A stretch of DNA of 64,000 nt from Spirosoma sp. SC4-14 (GTDB taxonomy: Bacteria; Bacteroidota; Bacteroidia; Cytophagales; Spirosomataceae): contig NZ_CP147518.1 of NCBI RefSeq assembly GCF_037201965.1, positions 681,001 through 745,000 of the forward strand. The letters are read 5' to 3'. The notes below the pieces were generated by a model. That model was not told where the DNA came from. It saw nothing but the letters and a program-made list of their open reading frames with translations, and made no database searches. Positions 41,668 to 51,396 of the stretch are shown here, piece by piece. Each line of letters begins with the position of its first letter. Within the stretch, counting starts at the first letter, position 1. The position numbers were made by a program, and so were the translations under genes.

Positions 41668-42597
41668 TTAGTCGCCAGCTTCGATCTCCTGTTTATATTG
41701 GGAAAAGGCTTTATAAATGGCGTCGGCAATTTCTTCCTGTCCTTCTTCCGACATCAGATAGTTTTCTTCGGTTGGGTTTGTGAGGTAGCCCGTTTCGATC
41801 AATACACTGGGCATTGCTGTTTTCCAGAGCACAATAAAACCGGCCTGCTTAACGCCATTGCTTTTGCGATTGGCATTGTGCCGAAAACTGCGTTCGATTT
41901 TTTCGGCGAAATTAATACTACTTGCCATAAACGCATGTTGATAGTTAGCCAGCATGATCGTGGCCAGCGGAGAGTTTGGATTGAACCCTTTGTAGGTTGT
42001 CTGGTAATCCCGCTCCTGTAGAATAGCCGCATTTTCGCGCCGGGCTACTTCGAGGTTACCCTGCGTCTTATGAAGCCCCATGGTGTAGGTTTCTGTGCCA
42101 TAAACACGGCTCGACGATGGGCTGGCGTTGCAGTGAATGGAGATGAACAGATCGGCCCGATTTCGGTTGGCAATGGCTCCGCGTTCGTATAAATCGACGA
42201 AGTGGTCCGACGAACGTGTATAAATGACCCGCATCTTCGGCATATGTTGCTTAATTTTACGACCCAGTTCGAGCACAAGCTTAAGCACCACCCGCGATTC
42301 TCGCGTTTTGCGGCCAATGCAGCCTGGATCTTTACCGCCATGTCCGGCATCGAGTACAACCGTACGAAGCTGGTTAGGGGCGTTTTCGGGCGCGGAGGCC
42401 GATTCGGGCTCCTGCTGGCTGGCACGACGAACGGTATCCTGGGTCAAATCCTGTATAACAGAGGTCGGAGCCGGGAGTACAGTAAGGGCCAGTAAGGGCA
42501 ATGAAATCAGGACCACGGTTGTTACTATTCCGGGAGCCGGAACCGTAAAAACGGTGCGGGTTGATTTAATAAATTTTAACAGCTGAAATCGTTTCAA
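41668..42597 (-). CDS. N-acetylmuramoyl-L-alanine amidase (AmiC-like)
   Basis: A ~309-residue peptidoglycan amidase with the Zn-dependent amidase_3 domain: V-V-L-D-A-G-H-G-G-K-D-P-G (first His), E-S-R-V-V-L-K-L, S-I-H-C-N-A (second His) and the final P-S-V-L-I-E-T-G-Y-L-T-N (catalytic Glu). The start is uncertain: the frame is open to 42966 and has an ATG at 42720. However, a good Bacteroidota promoter (-7 box 42660-42667 on this strand) lies inside that extension, so the TTG at 42597, just before the transmembrane anchor, is preferred. Divergent from lptD. Confidence 0.9.
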   Translation of the reverse strand: MKRFQLLKFIKSTRTVFTVPAPGIVTTVVLISLPLLALTVLPAPTSVIQDLTQDTVRRASQQEPESASAPENAPNQLRTVVLDAGHGGKDPGCIGRKTRESRVVLKLVLELGRKIKQHMPKMRVIYTRSSDHFVDLYERGAIANRNRADLFISIHCNASPSSSRVYGTETYTMGLHKTQGNLEVARRENAAILQERDYQTTYKGFNPNSPLATIMLANYQHAFMASSINFAEKIERSFRHNANRKSNGVKQAGFIVLWKTAMPSVLIETGYLTNPTEENYLMSEEGQEEIADAIYKAFSQYKQEIEAGD

Positions 42598-42624
42598 GGC
42601 AATAGCGGGATAACTGTTCGTGAA

Positions 42625-42632
42625 TACCTTTG
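42625..42632 (+). promoter_or_regulatory. Bacteroidota-type -7 box for lptD
   Basis: TACCTTTG at 42625-42632 matches the TAnnTTTG consensus of Bacteroidota sigma-ABfr promoters. Transcription would begin near 42638, about 36 nt before the TTG start. The -33 box is not clear, so this is a moderate call. Confidence 0.5.
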
Positions 42633-42659
42633 TAAGCCACTGGTTTAGTACCGCTTTGG

Positions 42660-42687
42660 CAAATATAATTTTTTTGATAAAACTCAA
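42660..42687 (-). promoter_or_regulatory. Bacteroidota-type promoter for the amidase
   Basis: On the minus strand, TATATTTG (42667-42660) is preceded at about 17-18 nt by a TTTTTG run. Both match the TTTG...TAnnTTTG promoter form. The inferred transcription start near 42653 lies below the ATG at 42720, favouring the TTG start at 42597. Confidence 0.6.
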
Positions 42688-45600
42688 AAACGGACACTTT
42701 ATTTTACGGTCCCCGCTCATACGAGTTATTATATGCCTCATTTGGTCTGTATGGACACTTAATGCATTGGGGCAGAACCTACCGACGCGTAAGCAATCGG
42801 TTAAAGATACTATATCGCCCAGACGTATTTCGACTAAACGGACAACTATTTCGTCGTTGACCGGATTATCGAAGCCATCCACCAGCACGCTGACTACAAC
42901 TAAATCGCAGCCTAAAACTACCTCCACCCAAGCGGTTTCGAAAGTCGCAAAACCGGCTTCTGCCACTACTTCGTCAAAAACTACGAAGCGGCCGGGCCGA
43001 ACAACGGTTGTTAAGTCGGATCTGGAAACCGTTAAAAAAGATACGATTCAACCCGATGCGGTTAAAAATACTTCGGGAGCCCGATCAGGAACTACCCAGC
43101 CTGCACAGGCTCAGCCATTGCCGCAACTGCCTGGCAAGGGAGGGCTTCCGCCCGCTTCTGTGCCAGCACAACGGATACCTAACGAACCCACACCCGCATC
43201 CAGGGCTGCCGCCAACAATCCGGCCGCTGCAACTCCTGCTCCTGTCACCACTGCACCCAGCTCGCAGACGTTGCCTAAAGGGAAAACGCAGTTACGACCC
43301 GGTATCGTATCGCCCAATCTTGTTTTGCCCCAAAGCCAAACCGTAATTGGGGGCGACTCCTTGCGAATTGCTGCGGCTGATACCGCCAAAGCAGATACAA
43401 CAAAGAGCGATGATGCCTTTGCCACTACGGTGAAATATCAGGCAAAAGATTCTACCATCTATGCGGCCGACGGGCAAACCGTTGAGCTATTTGGCGATGC
43501 TAGTGTTATTTATGGCGACATTTCGCTAAAAGCCGACTACATTCGGTTAAACTACCTCACCAACGAGGTTTACGCTAAAGGTCGTTATGACTCAACTTCA
43601 AAAAAATGGATTGGAAGACCCATCTTTCAGGATGGTGAAGGCAAATATGATACCAAAGAAATTCGGTATAATTTCAAATCGAAAAAAGGAAAAATTCAGG
43701 GAGTTATTACGCAGCAGGGCGAAGGGAATATTCGGGGGCAAAATGTTAAGAAAGATGCTGAAGATAACCTCTATATTGGCAAGGCTATCTATACAACCTG
43801 TAATCTGGCTACTCCGCACTTCCATATTAATGCCAGTAAACTGAAAGTAATCCATAATAAACAGGTAGTGGCCGGACCGTTTAATCTGGTCATTAATCAG
43901 GTTCCGTTGCCAATTGGGCTGCCGTTTGGTTTTTTCCCTTTTCCGAAGAAAAAAGATATTGGCGTGTCGGGAATTATTGTGCCGACTTATGGCGAAGAAC
44001 CAAATGGCCGGGGGTTTTATTTGCGCGATGGGGGTTATTACTGGGCCGTAAACGAAAATCTGGGTCTGCAGTTTAAAGGGCAAATCTATTCGCGGGGTAG
44101 CTGGGGGCTGGGCGTATCATCGGCCTATAACAAACGGTATCGCTATAGCGGAGGTATTAATCTGCAATTTAACCGCAACCGCTCAGGCGACCGGGTCGAT
44201 ACATCGCAGAAGCCTCGAAGCGATTTCTCGATTTCGTGGTCGCATACACCTGTTCCGCACGGACGGGGGAGTTTTTCGGCTAACGTTAATGCGAGCAGTA
44301 ACAGTTATAACCAGTTTAACTCCTACACGGGTACTAATGCTTATATATCAAACACCGCGGCTTCGTCGGTGCAGTACAGCCGCCAATTTGGTCAGTATGC
44401 CAGGGCGGGTATGAACCTGCGGGTTAACCAGCAGTTTGGACAACTGAATCAGGTAACGGGTATTAAAGAAAACGGTAAAACCGATGTGTCGTCGTCGTTT
44501 AACTTCGGCATTAACCAGATTGCGCCCTTTGCGCTAAAGGGCGGAACGGGTCGGTGGTACGAAAGTTTTCGGGTTGGTCTGGATGTAAGTGGTTCGATTG
44601 GTATCAGCAATACGATTACGACTCAGGTCGATACCACTGGGCTTGGCTTTCCGGTAATTACCGACCTGAAAGTGGTCAATACGGTTCAGCGGGCGCTGGA
44701 TAGTATTGCACGGGCAACGGCTATTCGGAATGGTCAGGTTGTTACCGATCCGAATCTGATTGCCTTTAGTTTTGCCAATCTGGACCGAATCTGGCAGAAC
44801 CGTGCCATTCAGGCTCAATATAGTATTCCTATTTCATTGCCTAACTTCAAACTGCTCCGATACATTAACCTGACCCCCGGTTTCTCACTTCAGGGGAGTA
44901 TCTATACGAAGAAGCTAAGCTATCGCTATTTGGGTTACGATAATACGACGGCGATTGACCCGGCTACGGGGTTGTATCTTACGGATCGAAATAAAGTTCG
45001 GATCGATACGGCAAGGGGCTTTTTCCCGTCCTATAATTTCTCGGCAAACCTAAGTATGAACACGCGCCTTTATGGTACGTATTTCATTCGGGGCAAACGC
45101 ATTGAAGCCATTCGACATACCATTGCGCCAACGATTTCGTTTAGCTACATTCCTGATTTCACGAACCCATCTTTTGGGCAATTTCAGGTATTGCCCGCCA
45201 TTGGGAGCTTAGCTAATCTGCAGGAATACCGTCGCACACTATCGGTATTCAGAGGGTTGGGTGGTAGTGGTAGTAGTGCCAGTACGGAGTCGGCATTTAT
45301 CTCGTTTGGGATTGTAAACCAACTCGAAATGAAGGTTCGCACGCGGGGCGATTCGGCAGGGCAGGATTTTAAGAAAATTCCGATTTTCGATAATATCAGC
45401 ATTACCGGAAGTTATAACCTGCTGGCGCAGGATTATAAGCTGTCGCCGATTGCCGTTAGTGCCAATACGCAGATTTTCAAGAATGTAAGCTTCAATATTT
45501 CGTCGACATTCGACCCGTATGCATCGCGGCCTTATGGTGGCACCGCCTACTATGCGCTGGCGAATGCTGCATCAGGTGCAGCGGCCAGTGCTTATAATAC

Positions 45601-46192
45601 CTATTCGCAGTTGCTGCTGCGGGCGCTTGGCTATTCGGATCAACAGTATGCCCGAGTCCCCAATTTATATGCGCTCCAGGCTGGGCAGGGGCTTGCCCGA
45701 TTAACAAATTTACAGGCTTACCTGAGCACCCGGTTTGCGCCTAAGCAGGCTAACAAGAAGAAAGCCAGCTCGAATGCGACCGATGCAACGATGAAAGCCA
45801 TTAACAATAATCCGGAGCTTTACGTCGATTTCAACATACCCTGGTCAATTAATGTTAGCTACACATTTGGCCTGACCAAGCTAACGCCAGAACTCTCGCA
45901 GGTGGTTCAGGCGCTAACCCTGACGGGCGATCTGAGCCTGACGCCGAAATGGAAGATTACGTTCAATACGGGGTATGATTTCCAGTACCATAGCCCCACG
46001 CTGACTACTATCGGCATTAATCGGGATTTGCATTGCTGGGAGATGGCGTTTAACTGGACGCCCTATTCGGGGAGCAATATCCGTTCTGGAAACTACTCGT
46101 TCGACCTGCGCGTTCGATCGGCTATTTTGCAGGAACTTAAACTTAGTCGTCGTCGGAGCTTCTACGACAACGGTGGATTCTACGGGAGGTAG
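42674..46192 (+). CDS. lptD: LPS-assembly protein LptD (Bacteroidota type)
   Basis: A ~1,172-residue outer-membrane protein. The TTG at 42674 opens a leader (hydrophobic stretch V-I-I-C-L-I-W-S-V-W-T-L-N-A-L-G-Q); no ATG lies near it and the frame upstream to 42620 is an alternative. A long Pro/Thr/Ala-rich linker (about 35-225) is followed by an OstA/LptA-like domain (S-T-I-Y-A-A-D-G-Q-T-V-E-L-F-G-D-A-S-V-I-Y) and a large beta-barrel with many Tyr/Asn-rich strands. LptD inserts lipopolysaccharide in the outer leaflet with LptE. The long linker is unusual compared with proteobacterial LptD. Divergent promoter shared with the amidase. Confidence 0.92.
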   Translation: MIKLKNGHFILRSPLIRVIICLIWSVWTLNALGQNLPTRKQSVKDTISPRRISTKRTTISSLTGLSKPSTSTLTTTKSQPKTTSTQAVSKVAKPASATTSSKTTKRPGRTTVVKSDLETVKKDTIQPDAVKNTSGARSGTTQPAQAQPLPQLPGKGGLPPASVPAQRIPNEPTPASRAAANNPAAATPAPVTTAPSSQTLPKGKTQLRPGIVSPNLVLPQSQTVIGGDSLRIAAADTAKADTTKSDDAFATTVKYQAKDSTIYAADGQTVELFGDASVIYGDISLKADYIRLNYLTNEVYAKGRYDSTSKKWIGRPIFQDGEGKYDTKEIRYNFKSKKGKIQGVITQQGEGNIRGQNVKKDAEDNLYIGKAIYTTCNLATPHFHINASKLKVIHNKQVVAGPFNLVINQVPLPIGLPFGFFPFPKKKDIGVSGIIVPTYGEEPNGRGFYLRDGGYYWAVNENLGLQFKGQIYSRGSWGLGVSSAYNKRYRYSGGINLQFNRNRSGDRVDTSQKPRSDFSISWSHTPVPHGRGSFSANVNASSNSYNQFNSYTGTNAYISNTAASSVQYSRQFGQYARAGMNLRVNQQFGQLNQVTGIKENGKTDVSSSFNFGINQIAPFALKGGTGRWYESFRVGLDVSGSIGISNTITTQVDTTGLGFPVITDLKVVNTVQRALDSIARATAIRNGQVVTDPNLIAFSFANLDRIWQNRAIQAQYSIPISLPNFKLLRYINLTPGFSLQGSIYTKKLSYRYLGYDNTTAIDPATGLYLTDRNKVRIDTARGFFPSYNFSANLSMNTRLYGTYFIRGKRIEAIRHTIAPTISFSYIPDFTNPSFGQFQVLPAIGSLANLQEYRRTLSVFRGLGGSGSSASTESAFISFGIVNQLEMKVRTRGDSAGQDFKKIPIFDNISITGSYNLLAQDYKLSPIAVSANTQIFKNVSFNISSTFDPYASRPYGGTAYYALANAASGAAASAYNTYSQLLLRALGYSDQQYARVPNLYALQAGQGLARLTNLQAYLSTRFAPKQANKKKASSNATDATMKAINNNPELYVDFNIPWSINVSYTFGLTKLTPELSQVVQALTLTGDLSLTPKWKITFNTGYDFQYHSPTLTTIGINRDLHCWEMAFNWTPYSGSNIRSGNYSFDLRVRSAILQELKLSRRRSFYDNGGFYGR

Positions 46193-46195
46193 AAA

Positions 46196-46269
46196 CAGTT
46201 TATAGTTTTCAGTGCGCTGCCTTAGTAGGTTGTATACTAACAGGCGAAGCCACTGAAAACTATAAACTG
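46196..46269. terminator. Hairpin with conserved 35-nt loop, copy 2
   Basis: Arms 46196-46214 and 46251-46269 are perfect 19-nt complements, directly between the convergent lptD and ribBA. The loop core 46215-46249 matches 26 of 35 positions with that of the hairpin at 37844-37878. Confidence 0.92.
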
Positions 46270-46278
46270 AAAACTAGT

Positions 46279-47565
46279 TTATTGCTCCTCGTTTACGGGC
46301 TCGTTCATGATGGTATGGCCCATTTTATCGCGTTTGGTGCGGAGGTAACGTACGTTGTGGGGGTTAGAGGGCATTTCGATAGGAAGGGTTTCAACAATTT
46401 CGAGTCCGTAACCCATCAGGCCCGCGCGTTTTTTCGGATTGTTCGACAGGAGCCGGAGCTTCCGGACGCCCAGGTCGCGCAGAATCTGTGCACCGATTCC
46501 ATAATCGCGGGCATCCATTGGAAGGCCCAATTCAATATTAGCCTCAACCGTATCGCGGCCCATTTCCTGTAGTTTATAAGCCTTGAGCTTGTTGAGAAGG
46601 CCAATACCGCGTCCTTCCTGGAACATATACACCACAACACCTTTTCCTTCAGCTTCTACCATCTCCATAGCGGCATGGAGCTGGCCACCACAATCGCAGC
46701 GGCACGACCCGAAAATGTCGCCCGTAACACAGGAAGAATGGACGCGAACCAGAATCGGCTCGTTGGGTTCCCAGGTTCCTTTTACCAAAGCCAGATGCGT
46801 ATCGCCTGTGTTGCTTTGTTTATAGGCAATGAGGTCGAAATGACCCCATTCGGTTGGCATATCGACACCAATTTCGCGCCGGATCAGGCTTTCGGTCCGT
46901 AACCGATACTCAATCAAATCCTGAATGCTAACCAGTTTCATACCAAACCGGTCGGCCATTATCCGCAGTTGTGGCAACCGGGCCATTGTGCCATCTTCGT
47001 TCAATACCTCAATCAGCACCCCGGCTGGCGAGAGACCAGCCATACGGGCCAGATCAATGGCTGCTTCGGTATGGCCTGCCCGGCGAATAACGCCACCTTC
47101 GGCAGCCCGCAGCGGGAAAATATGCCCAGGGCGGCCCAAATCTTCGGGTTTGGTGGCCGGATCGACCAGGGCCCGAATGGTATTGGAGCGGTCGGAAGCC
47201 GAAATACCCGTAGTGCAGCCGTGGCCTAACAAATCGACCGAAACTGTAAATGGGGTTGTATGGACAGACGTATTGCTGGTAACCATCATTTCCAGCCCCA
47301 GCTCGTCGCAACGCTCCTGCGTAAGCGGGGCGCACATAAGGCCACGCCCTTCGCGGATCATGAAATTGACCATTTCGGGCGTAATCATTTCGGCCGCGCA
47401 AATCATATCGCCTTCATTCTCGCGATCTTCGTCATCCACTACCAGAACAATTTTCCCTGCTTTTATGTCAGCAATGGCATCTTCAATACGATCCAATCGG
47501 ATAGGAGCCGGTCCGGTCCGGTCCGTCGTTTCGGTTCCGGTAATGTTGGTATTATTATTGCTCAT
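46279..47565 (-). CDS. ribBA: Bifunctional DHBP synthase / GTP cyclohydrolase II (riboflavin synthesis)
   Basis: A 428-residue fusion. Residues ~20-220 are 3,4-dihydroxy-2-butanone-4-phosphate synthase ([23 protein letters not shown]), and ~225-420 are GTP cyclohydrolase II with the zinc-binding [14 protein letters not shown] motif and the R-E-G-R-G-I-G-L pattern (here [15 protein letters not shown]). Both produce riboflavin precursors. The leader inferred from a promoter at 47588-47615 is only ~20 nt, so an FMN riboswitch does not fit in it. Confidence 0.96.
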   Translation of the reverse strand: MSNNNTNITGTETTDRTGPAPIRLDRIEDAIADIKAGKIVLVVDDEDRENEGDMICAAEMITPEMVNFMIREGRGLMCAPLTQERCDELGLEMMVTSNTSVHTTPFTVSVDLLGHGCTTGISASDRSNTIRALVDPATKPEDLGRPGHIFPLRAAEGGVIRRAGHTEAAIDLARMAGLSPAGVLIEVLNEDGTMARLPQLRIMADRFGMKLVSIQDLIEYRLRTESLIRREIGVDMPTEWGHFDLIAYKQSNTGDTHLALVKGTWEPNEPILVRVHSSCVTGDIFGSCRCDCGGQLHAAMEMVEAEGKGVVVYMFQEGRGIGLLNKLKAYKLQEMGRDTVEANIELGLPMDARDYGIGAQILRDLGVRKLRLLSNNPKKRAGLMGYGLEIVETLPIEMPSNPHNVRYLRTKRDKMGHTIMNEPVNEEQ

Positions 47566-47587
47566 TGGTTTGTGCGATGCGCGTAAG

Positions 47588-47615
47588 CAAAGTATCTTTA
47601 AGTTTTCTGTAACAA
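47588..47615 (-). promoter_or_regulatory. Promoter-like boxes upstream of ribBA
   Basis: On the minus strand, TTG (47615-47613) is followed after 18 nt by TACTTTG (47594-47588), close to the Bacteroidota TTG...TAnnTTTG form. The transcription start would fall near 47580, giving a ~15-nt leader before the ATG at 47565. Confidence 0.45.
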
Positions 47616-47799
47616 GTTTATGGTTTTGAACTTTAGGCTTACTAAAGATAGAAAACGATAAGCTTACAGCCTGAAAACTGTTTTTTAGAAAGATACGTTT
47701 CGCCAGACGCGAAAATGTCGGTTAAGACGTTACTAGCAGTAGTAACCGTCTTAGAGAATTTACTTGATAAAAACCTTTACCCTCGTGCGAATTTTACGA

Positions 47800-49788
47800 A
47801 TGCGGCCGCTTGGAATTGGGGTGAAAACCAGATGGATAACCGCTTTCTGGACCGGCTTATTTTTAATTGCAAGTTTGTTTGCTCAGGCACAAAATTACTG
47901 TATAACTCCGGGTGGAGCGGCTGCGGGAGGGTTTACACTGGCAAAAGATAAAGTCTGTGTGAACGATGTTGTAACAATTACCAGTGCTTCTTCAAATGTC
48001 TCAAATGTAGGTTATAATTACGATTACAACGGTAATGGCCTGCCAACGGCTATTACAAATGTTCAAAATCATGTTTATACCACTCCGGGTTCGTATACCA
48101 TCATCCAGGTAGGAAGCGGTGGCGGACAGGCTACCGGTACCATTGCCTGCAAAGTCGTAACCGTGTTACCCGTCGATCCGGTCAAATTTACAGCGAAAGG
48201 TTGCTCAGGCCGTCAGGCTATTGTTAACGTGACGCTGGATGCGAATACTGGCCAGTACGATTATTTTATCATCAACTGGGGTGATGGGCAGAATAGCAAC
48301 CCAATTAGCCGCGCGGATGTTGTTAATCCACAAACCCATACCTACGCCAATAATGCTACTTATACCATTACGATTACTGGTACCTATGGCGCTGCCGGGT
48401 GCAGCACCCCTGCAGCAGCCGTAAATTCTACAAGGCAAACAGTTTCATTTTCGGCTACCATTACACCAGTTATTACAAAACTGACTACGGTTAGCGATAA
48501 TTCAATTTCAATTCAATACCAGTCGAGCACAGGCACAAACGTGCAGCTATTGCAGAAAGATGCTTCGGGAATTTATGCCAATACCGGACAGGTAGGCACG
48601 GGTTCTGGTACATTTACCGTACAAACGGATAGCAAGCAGGTGCAGTGTTTTCAATTAGCTTATCAGGATGCTTGTGGAGCCACATCGATAAACCAATCCG
48701 AACAGGTGTGTAGTCTGGTGCTCGATGTTAAAGCGGCCAACAAGGAGAATGATTTGAGCTGGCAACCTTATGCCGGCAGCACATCGGCAACCAGTTCGTT
48801 CAGAACCTATCGTATTTATCGGGGAAGCTCGCCTGTTGGGTCGGTGGCCAATCGGAATACAACGACCTATGTAGACAATAATACTATTGAATGCGGAGTT
48901 CAGTATTGCTATAAACTGGAAGCGACGATTGGGCAAACAATCGTTACCTCATCACAGGTGTGCGTAACGGGTATTAATGATGAAACGCCGGGCGAAATAA
49001 AAGATATTGTCGTTTCTGTAGAGGATAATCATCCGCGTATTGTTGCTACCTTGCCCAATACGGGCACCTCGTCTAGCTATACCATTGTGATCAGTCGGGC
49101 TACCAGTCCAACAGGGACGTTTGAGGTTATTGGCACCACTAATAAGAATACGTTTGTAGACGAAAGCGCCGACGTCAATAGCGGAGTTTATTGCTACCAA
49201 TTGGCGTATCAGAGCAACTGCGGTCACTCGTCGCCACCCTCTCAACCGGTCTGCACCGTATTTTTGTCGGCACAGTCATCGTCGGGTATCGACTGGACGG
49301 TTGGTTCGCCCTTCACCCCGGATGACGTGGCCAGCTATTCGCTCGAAATTGTCGATTCGACCAATAATACGAAGAAAGAGATTTCAATGGGTGGCAATAC
49401 TCATTACGAACCCGACCCGAACGATCCAAACCTGCAATCGCAGCGATATCGCGTCATTGCCGTGTCGAGTACGGGTGTCGTGAGCTATTCTAACTTTTTT
49501 ACGTTTCGGCGCGAACCTAAAATTTTTGTTCCTGACGCCTTTACGCCCAATGGCGACGGTATGAACGATACCTTTGTGGTAAAAGGTATTTACGTCGATC
49601 AGTTCAGGATGATTATTTATGACCGATGGGGAGGGGTGGTTTATAGCACCACCGACCGAACTCAGGGGTGGGATGGGAACGTAAACGGCCAACCTGCCAA
49701 TAAAGGGCAGTATATTTACCAGATTGAGGTCGTAGATCTTACCAATCAGAAAACTGTTCGAACCGGAGCTGTGTTACTACTTCGGTAG
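47800..49788 (+). CDS. Type IX secretion cargo with gliding-motility-associated C-terminal domain
   Basis: A 662-residue secreted protein. The start at 47800 gives a leader (R-W-I-T-A-F-W-T-G-L-F-L-I-A-S-L-F-A-Q-A-Q); a TTG at 47764 would add 12 residues. A PKD-type domain (near residues 55-110: S-V-C-V-N-D-V-V-T-I...T-P-G-S-Y-T-I) and several fibronectin type III-like repeats follow. The last ~90 residues hold the type B sorting signal: F-V-P-D-A-F-T-P-N-G-D-G-M-N-D-T-F, Y-D-R-W-G-G-V-V-Y, W-D-G-N-V-N-G-Q-P-A-N-K-G-Q-Y-I-Y. It would be exported by T9SS to the cell surface, perhaps as an adhesin. The opening about 20 codons are unusually A+T-rich near 47700-47800. Confidence 0.9.
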   Translation: MRPLGIGVKTRWITAFWTGLFLIASLFAQAQNYCITPGGAAAGGFTLAKDKVCVNDVVTITSASSNVSNVGYNYDYNGNGLPTAITNVQNHVYTTPGSYTIIQVGSGGGQATGTIACKVVTVLPVDPVKFTAKGCSGRQAIVNVTLDANTGQYDYFIINWGDGQNSNPISRADVVNPQTHTYANNATYTITITGTYGAAGCSTPAAAVNSTRQTVSFSATITPVITKLTTVSDNSISIQYQSSTGTNVQLLQKDASGIYANTGQVGTGSGTFTVQTDSKQVQCFQLAYQDACGATSINQSEQVCSLVLDVKAANKENDLSWQPYAGSTSATSSFRTYRIYRGSSPVGSVANRNTTTYVDNNTIECGVQYCYKLEATIGQTIVTSSQVCVTGINDETPGEIKDIVVSVEDNHPRIVATLPNTGTSSSYTIVISRATSPTGTFEVIGTTNKNTFVDESADVNSGVYCYQLAYQSNCGHSSPPSQPVCTVFLSAQSSSGIDWTVGSPFTPDDVASYSLEIVDSTNNTKKEISMGGNTHYEPDPNDPNLQSQRYRVIAVSSTGVVSYSNFFTFRREPKIFVPDAFTPNGDGMNDTFVVKGIYVDQFRMIIYDRWGGVVYSTTDRTQGWDGNVNGQPANKGQYIYQIEVVDLTNQKTVRTGAVLLLR

Positions 49789-49910
49789 ATGCTAATCATA
49801 GGTCATTAGAGATTGGCCATTAGTCATTGGATGATCGGAATTGGCTAGAAACATCAATGATCATTGACTAATTAACCAGAGCATCTAATGACCCCAAATA
49901 ATACGACACG

Positions 49911-50249
49911 ATGAATTTCAATATGATGGATATGTTCGGGAAAATGAAGGAAGTTCAGTCTCGAATGAAAGAAGCCCAGGAAAGCCTTACGGCCGTTACC
50001 GAAACCGGCGAATCGGGAGCTGGGTTGGTGAAAGTGACCGTTAATGGGTTGAAAAACGTGCTTTCAATTGAGATTGACGCCGACCTCATTAAGCCCGACG
50101 ATAAGGAAATGTTGCAGGATTTGATCGTTGCGGCCACCAATAAAGCAATGGCTAACGTCGAAACCAAAGCCCGTGAGCATCTTCGCCAGGCTACCGAAGG
50201 GCTGTTGCCCAACATTCCGGGCCTAAATCTGGATGGGCTAATGGGATAA
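49911..50249 (+). CDS. ybaB: YbaB/EbfC-family nucleoid-associated protein
   Basis: A 112-residue DNA-binding protein. It begins M-N-F-N-M-M-D-M-F-G-K-M-K-E-V-Q-S-R-M-K-E-A-Q and contains G-L-V-K-V-T-V-N-G-L-K and S-I-E-I-D-A-D-L-I-K-P-D-D, all typical of YbaB/EbfC, a tweezer-like dimeric nucleoid protein. Size is as expected. A variable inverted repeat of CATTGGTCATT-type words lies just before it (49800-49890). Confidence 0.95.
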   Translation: MNFNMMDMFGKMKEVQSRMKEAQESLTAVTETGESGAGLVKVTVNGLKNVLSIEIDADLIKPDDKEMLQDLIVAATNKAMANVETKAREHLRQATEGLLPNIPGLNLDGLMG

Positions 50250-50355
50250 AAGTGCTTAAGTTTGCAGTTTATTAGTCGTAACCATCCGTCTATTGGGAGT
50301 GAGCCAGCCCCTGCTCGGGTTGCCTGGTTAGTGCTCAAAACTGTAAACGTATTTT

Positions 50356-51396
50356 GTGGATACCCTCGCAATTGTCATTCTTAACTATAACGGTCAATCG
50401 TTTTTAGCCAAATTTCTGCCAACCGTTCTTGCCAATGCTGAAGGGTATCCGGTTTATGTAGCCGACAGTGCCTCAACCGATGGCTCTGTTGCTTTTGTTC
50501 GCACTCATTTTTCAGCCGTTCGGCTTATCGAGCTTCCGCGCAACGAAGGCTATGCTGGTGGCTATAACATGGCACTGGAGCATATTCAGACGCATTATGG
50601 CGGAGCAACCTATTATGTTCTTCCCAACTCCGACATTGAAGTAACGCCCGGCTGGCTCGACCCTGTTATGAAACTGCTGGATGCGAATCCACAAATTGCA
50701 GCCTGCCAGCCTAAGATTTTATCCTATGCCGAACGGGAGCTATTCGAACATGCAGGGGCTGCGGGCGGGTATGTCGACTGGCTTGGCTACGTGTTTTGCC
50801 GGGGACGCGTGTTTGCTACCTTCGAATCGGATCAGGGGCAGTATAATGATAATCAGGAGATTTTCTGGGCAACAGGCGCCTGTCTGTTTATCCGTGCCGA
50901 ACTGTTTCATCGGGTGGGTGGATTCGATGCGTCTTTTTTTGCCCACATGGAAGAAATTGACCTTTGCTGGCGGTTAAAACGACTTGGCTACGAAATCTGG
51001 GCATGTGGGCAGTCGACGGTTTACCACGTTGGCGGGGGCACTCTTCACAAATCCAATCCCCACAAAACATACCTGAACTACCGCAACAGTTTGTTCATGC
51101 TCTACAAGAACTGGCCTGCCGATGGGTGGCTATGGGGGAAATTTTTGTTACGACTAATTCTGGACGGTGTATCGTCGCTGTTGTTTCTGAAGGTTGGTCA
51201 ATGGCGGGATGTGCTGGCGATTATCCGGGCGCATTTTTCGTTTTATGGCCGTTTGCCGCACCTGCATCGTCAGCGAAAAGCCTTGCTAAAGCAACAAAAA
51301 GCGGAGGTTCCTCTTTATCCACACAGCATTGTATGGGATTATTTTATAAAAGGCAAGAAGACGTTTGAAGCGATTGTAGAAACGAGTGAAAAGTGA
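50356..51396 (+). CDS. Family 2 glycosyltransferase
   Basis: A 346-residue GT-A glycosyltransferase. The start is GTG 50356 (V/M-D-T-L-A-I-V-I-L-N-Y-N-G). Donor and metal sites are visible: Y-V-A-D-S-A-S-T-D-G-S near residue 36, the D-x-D-like N-S-D-I-E-V and the G-A-C-L-F-I-R-A-E segment. The tail contains W-R-L-K-R-L-G-Y-E-I-W and basic stretches, with one hydrophobic region possibly for membrane association. Rhamnosyl- or other sugar transfer to a surface polysaccharide is a reasonable inference. The acceptor is unknown. Confidence 0.9.
   Translation: MDTLAIVILNYNGQSFLAKFLPTVLANAEGYPVYVADSASTDGSVAFVRTHFSAVRLIELPRNEGYAGGYNMALEHIQTHYGGATYYVLPNSDIEVTPGWLDPVMKLLDANPQIAACQPKILSYAERELFEHAGAAGGYVDWLGYVFCRGRVFATFESDQGQYNDNQEIFWATGACLFIRAELFHRVGGFDASFFAHMEEIDLCWRLKRLGYEIWACGQSTVYHVGGGTLHKSNPHKTYLNYRNSLFMLYKNWPADGWLWGKFLLRLILDGVSSLLFLKVGQWRDVLAIIRAHFSFYGRLPHLHRQRKALLKQQKAEVPLYPHSIVWDYFIKGKKTFEAIVETSEK

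Noticed and set aside
42598-42966. Extension of the amidase to 42966
   Set aside because: It overlaps lptD coding sequence and crosses the amidase's own promoter-like boxes; no similarity to amidases.
47566-47799. FMN riboswitch before ribBA
   Set aside because: The inferred leader is only ~15-20 nt and no conserved riboswitch core is visible.
47715-47951. 78-residue open frame overlapping the start of the T9SS cargo gene
   Set aside because: It is out of frame with the signal peptide and has no similarity or leader; explained by the real gene.
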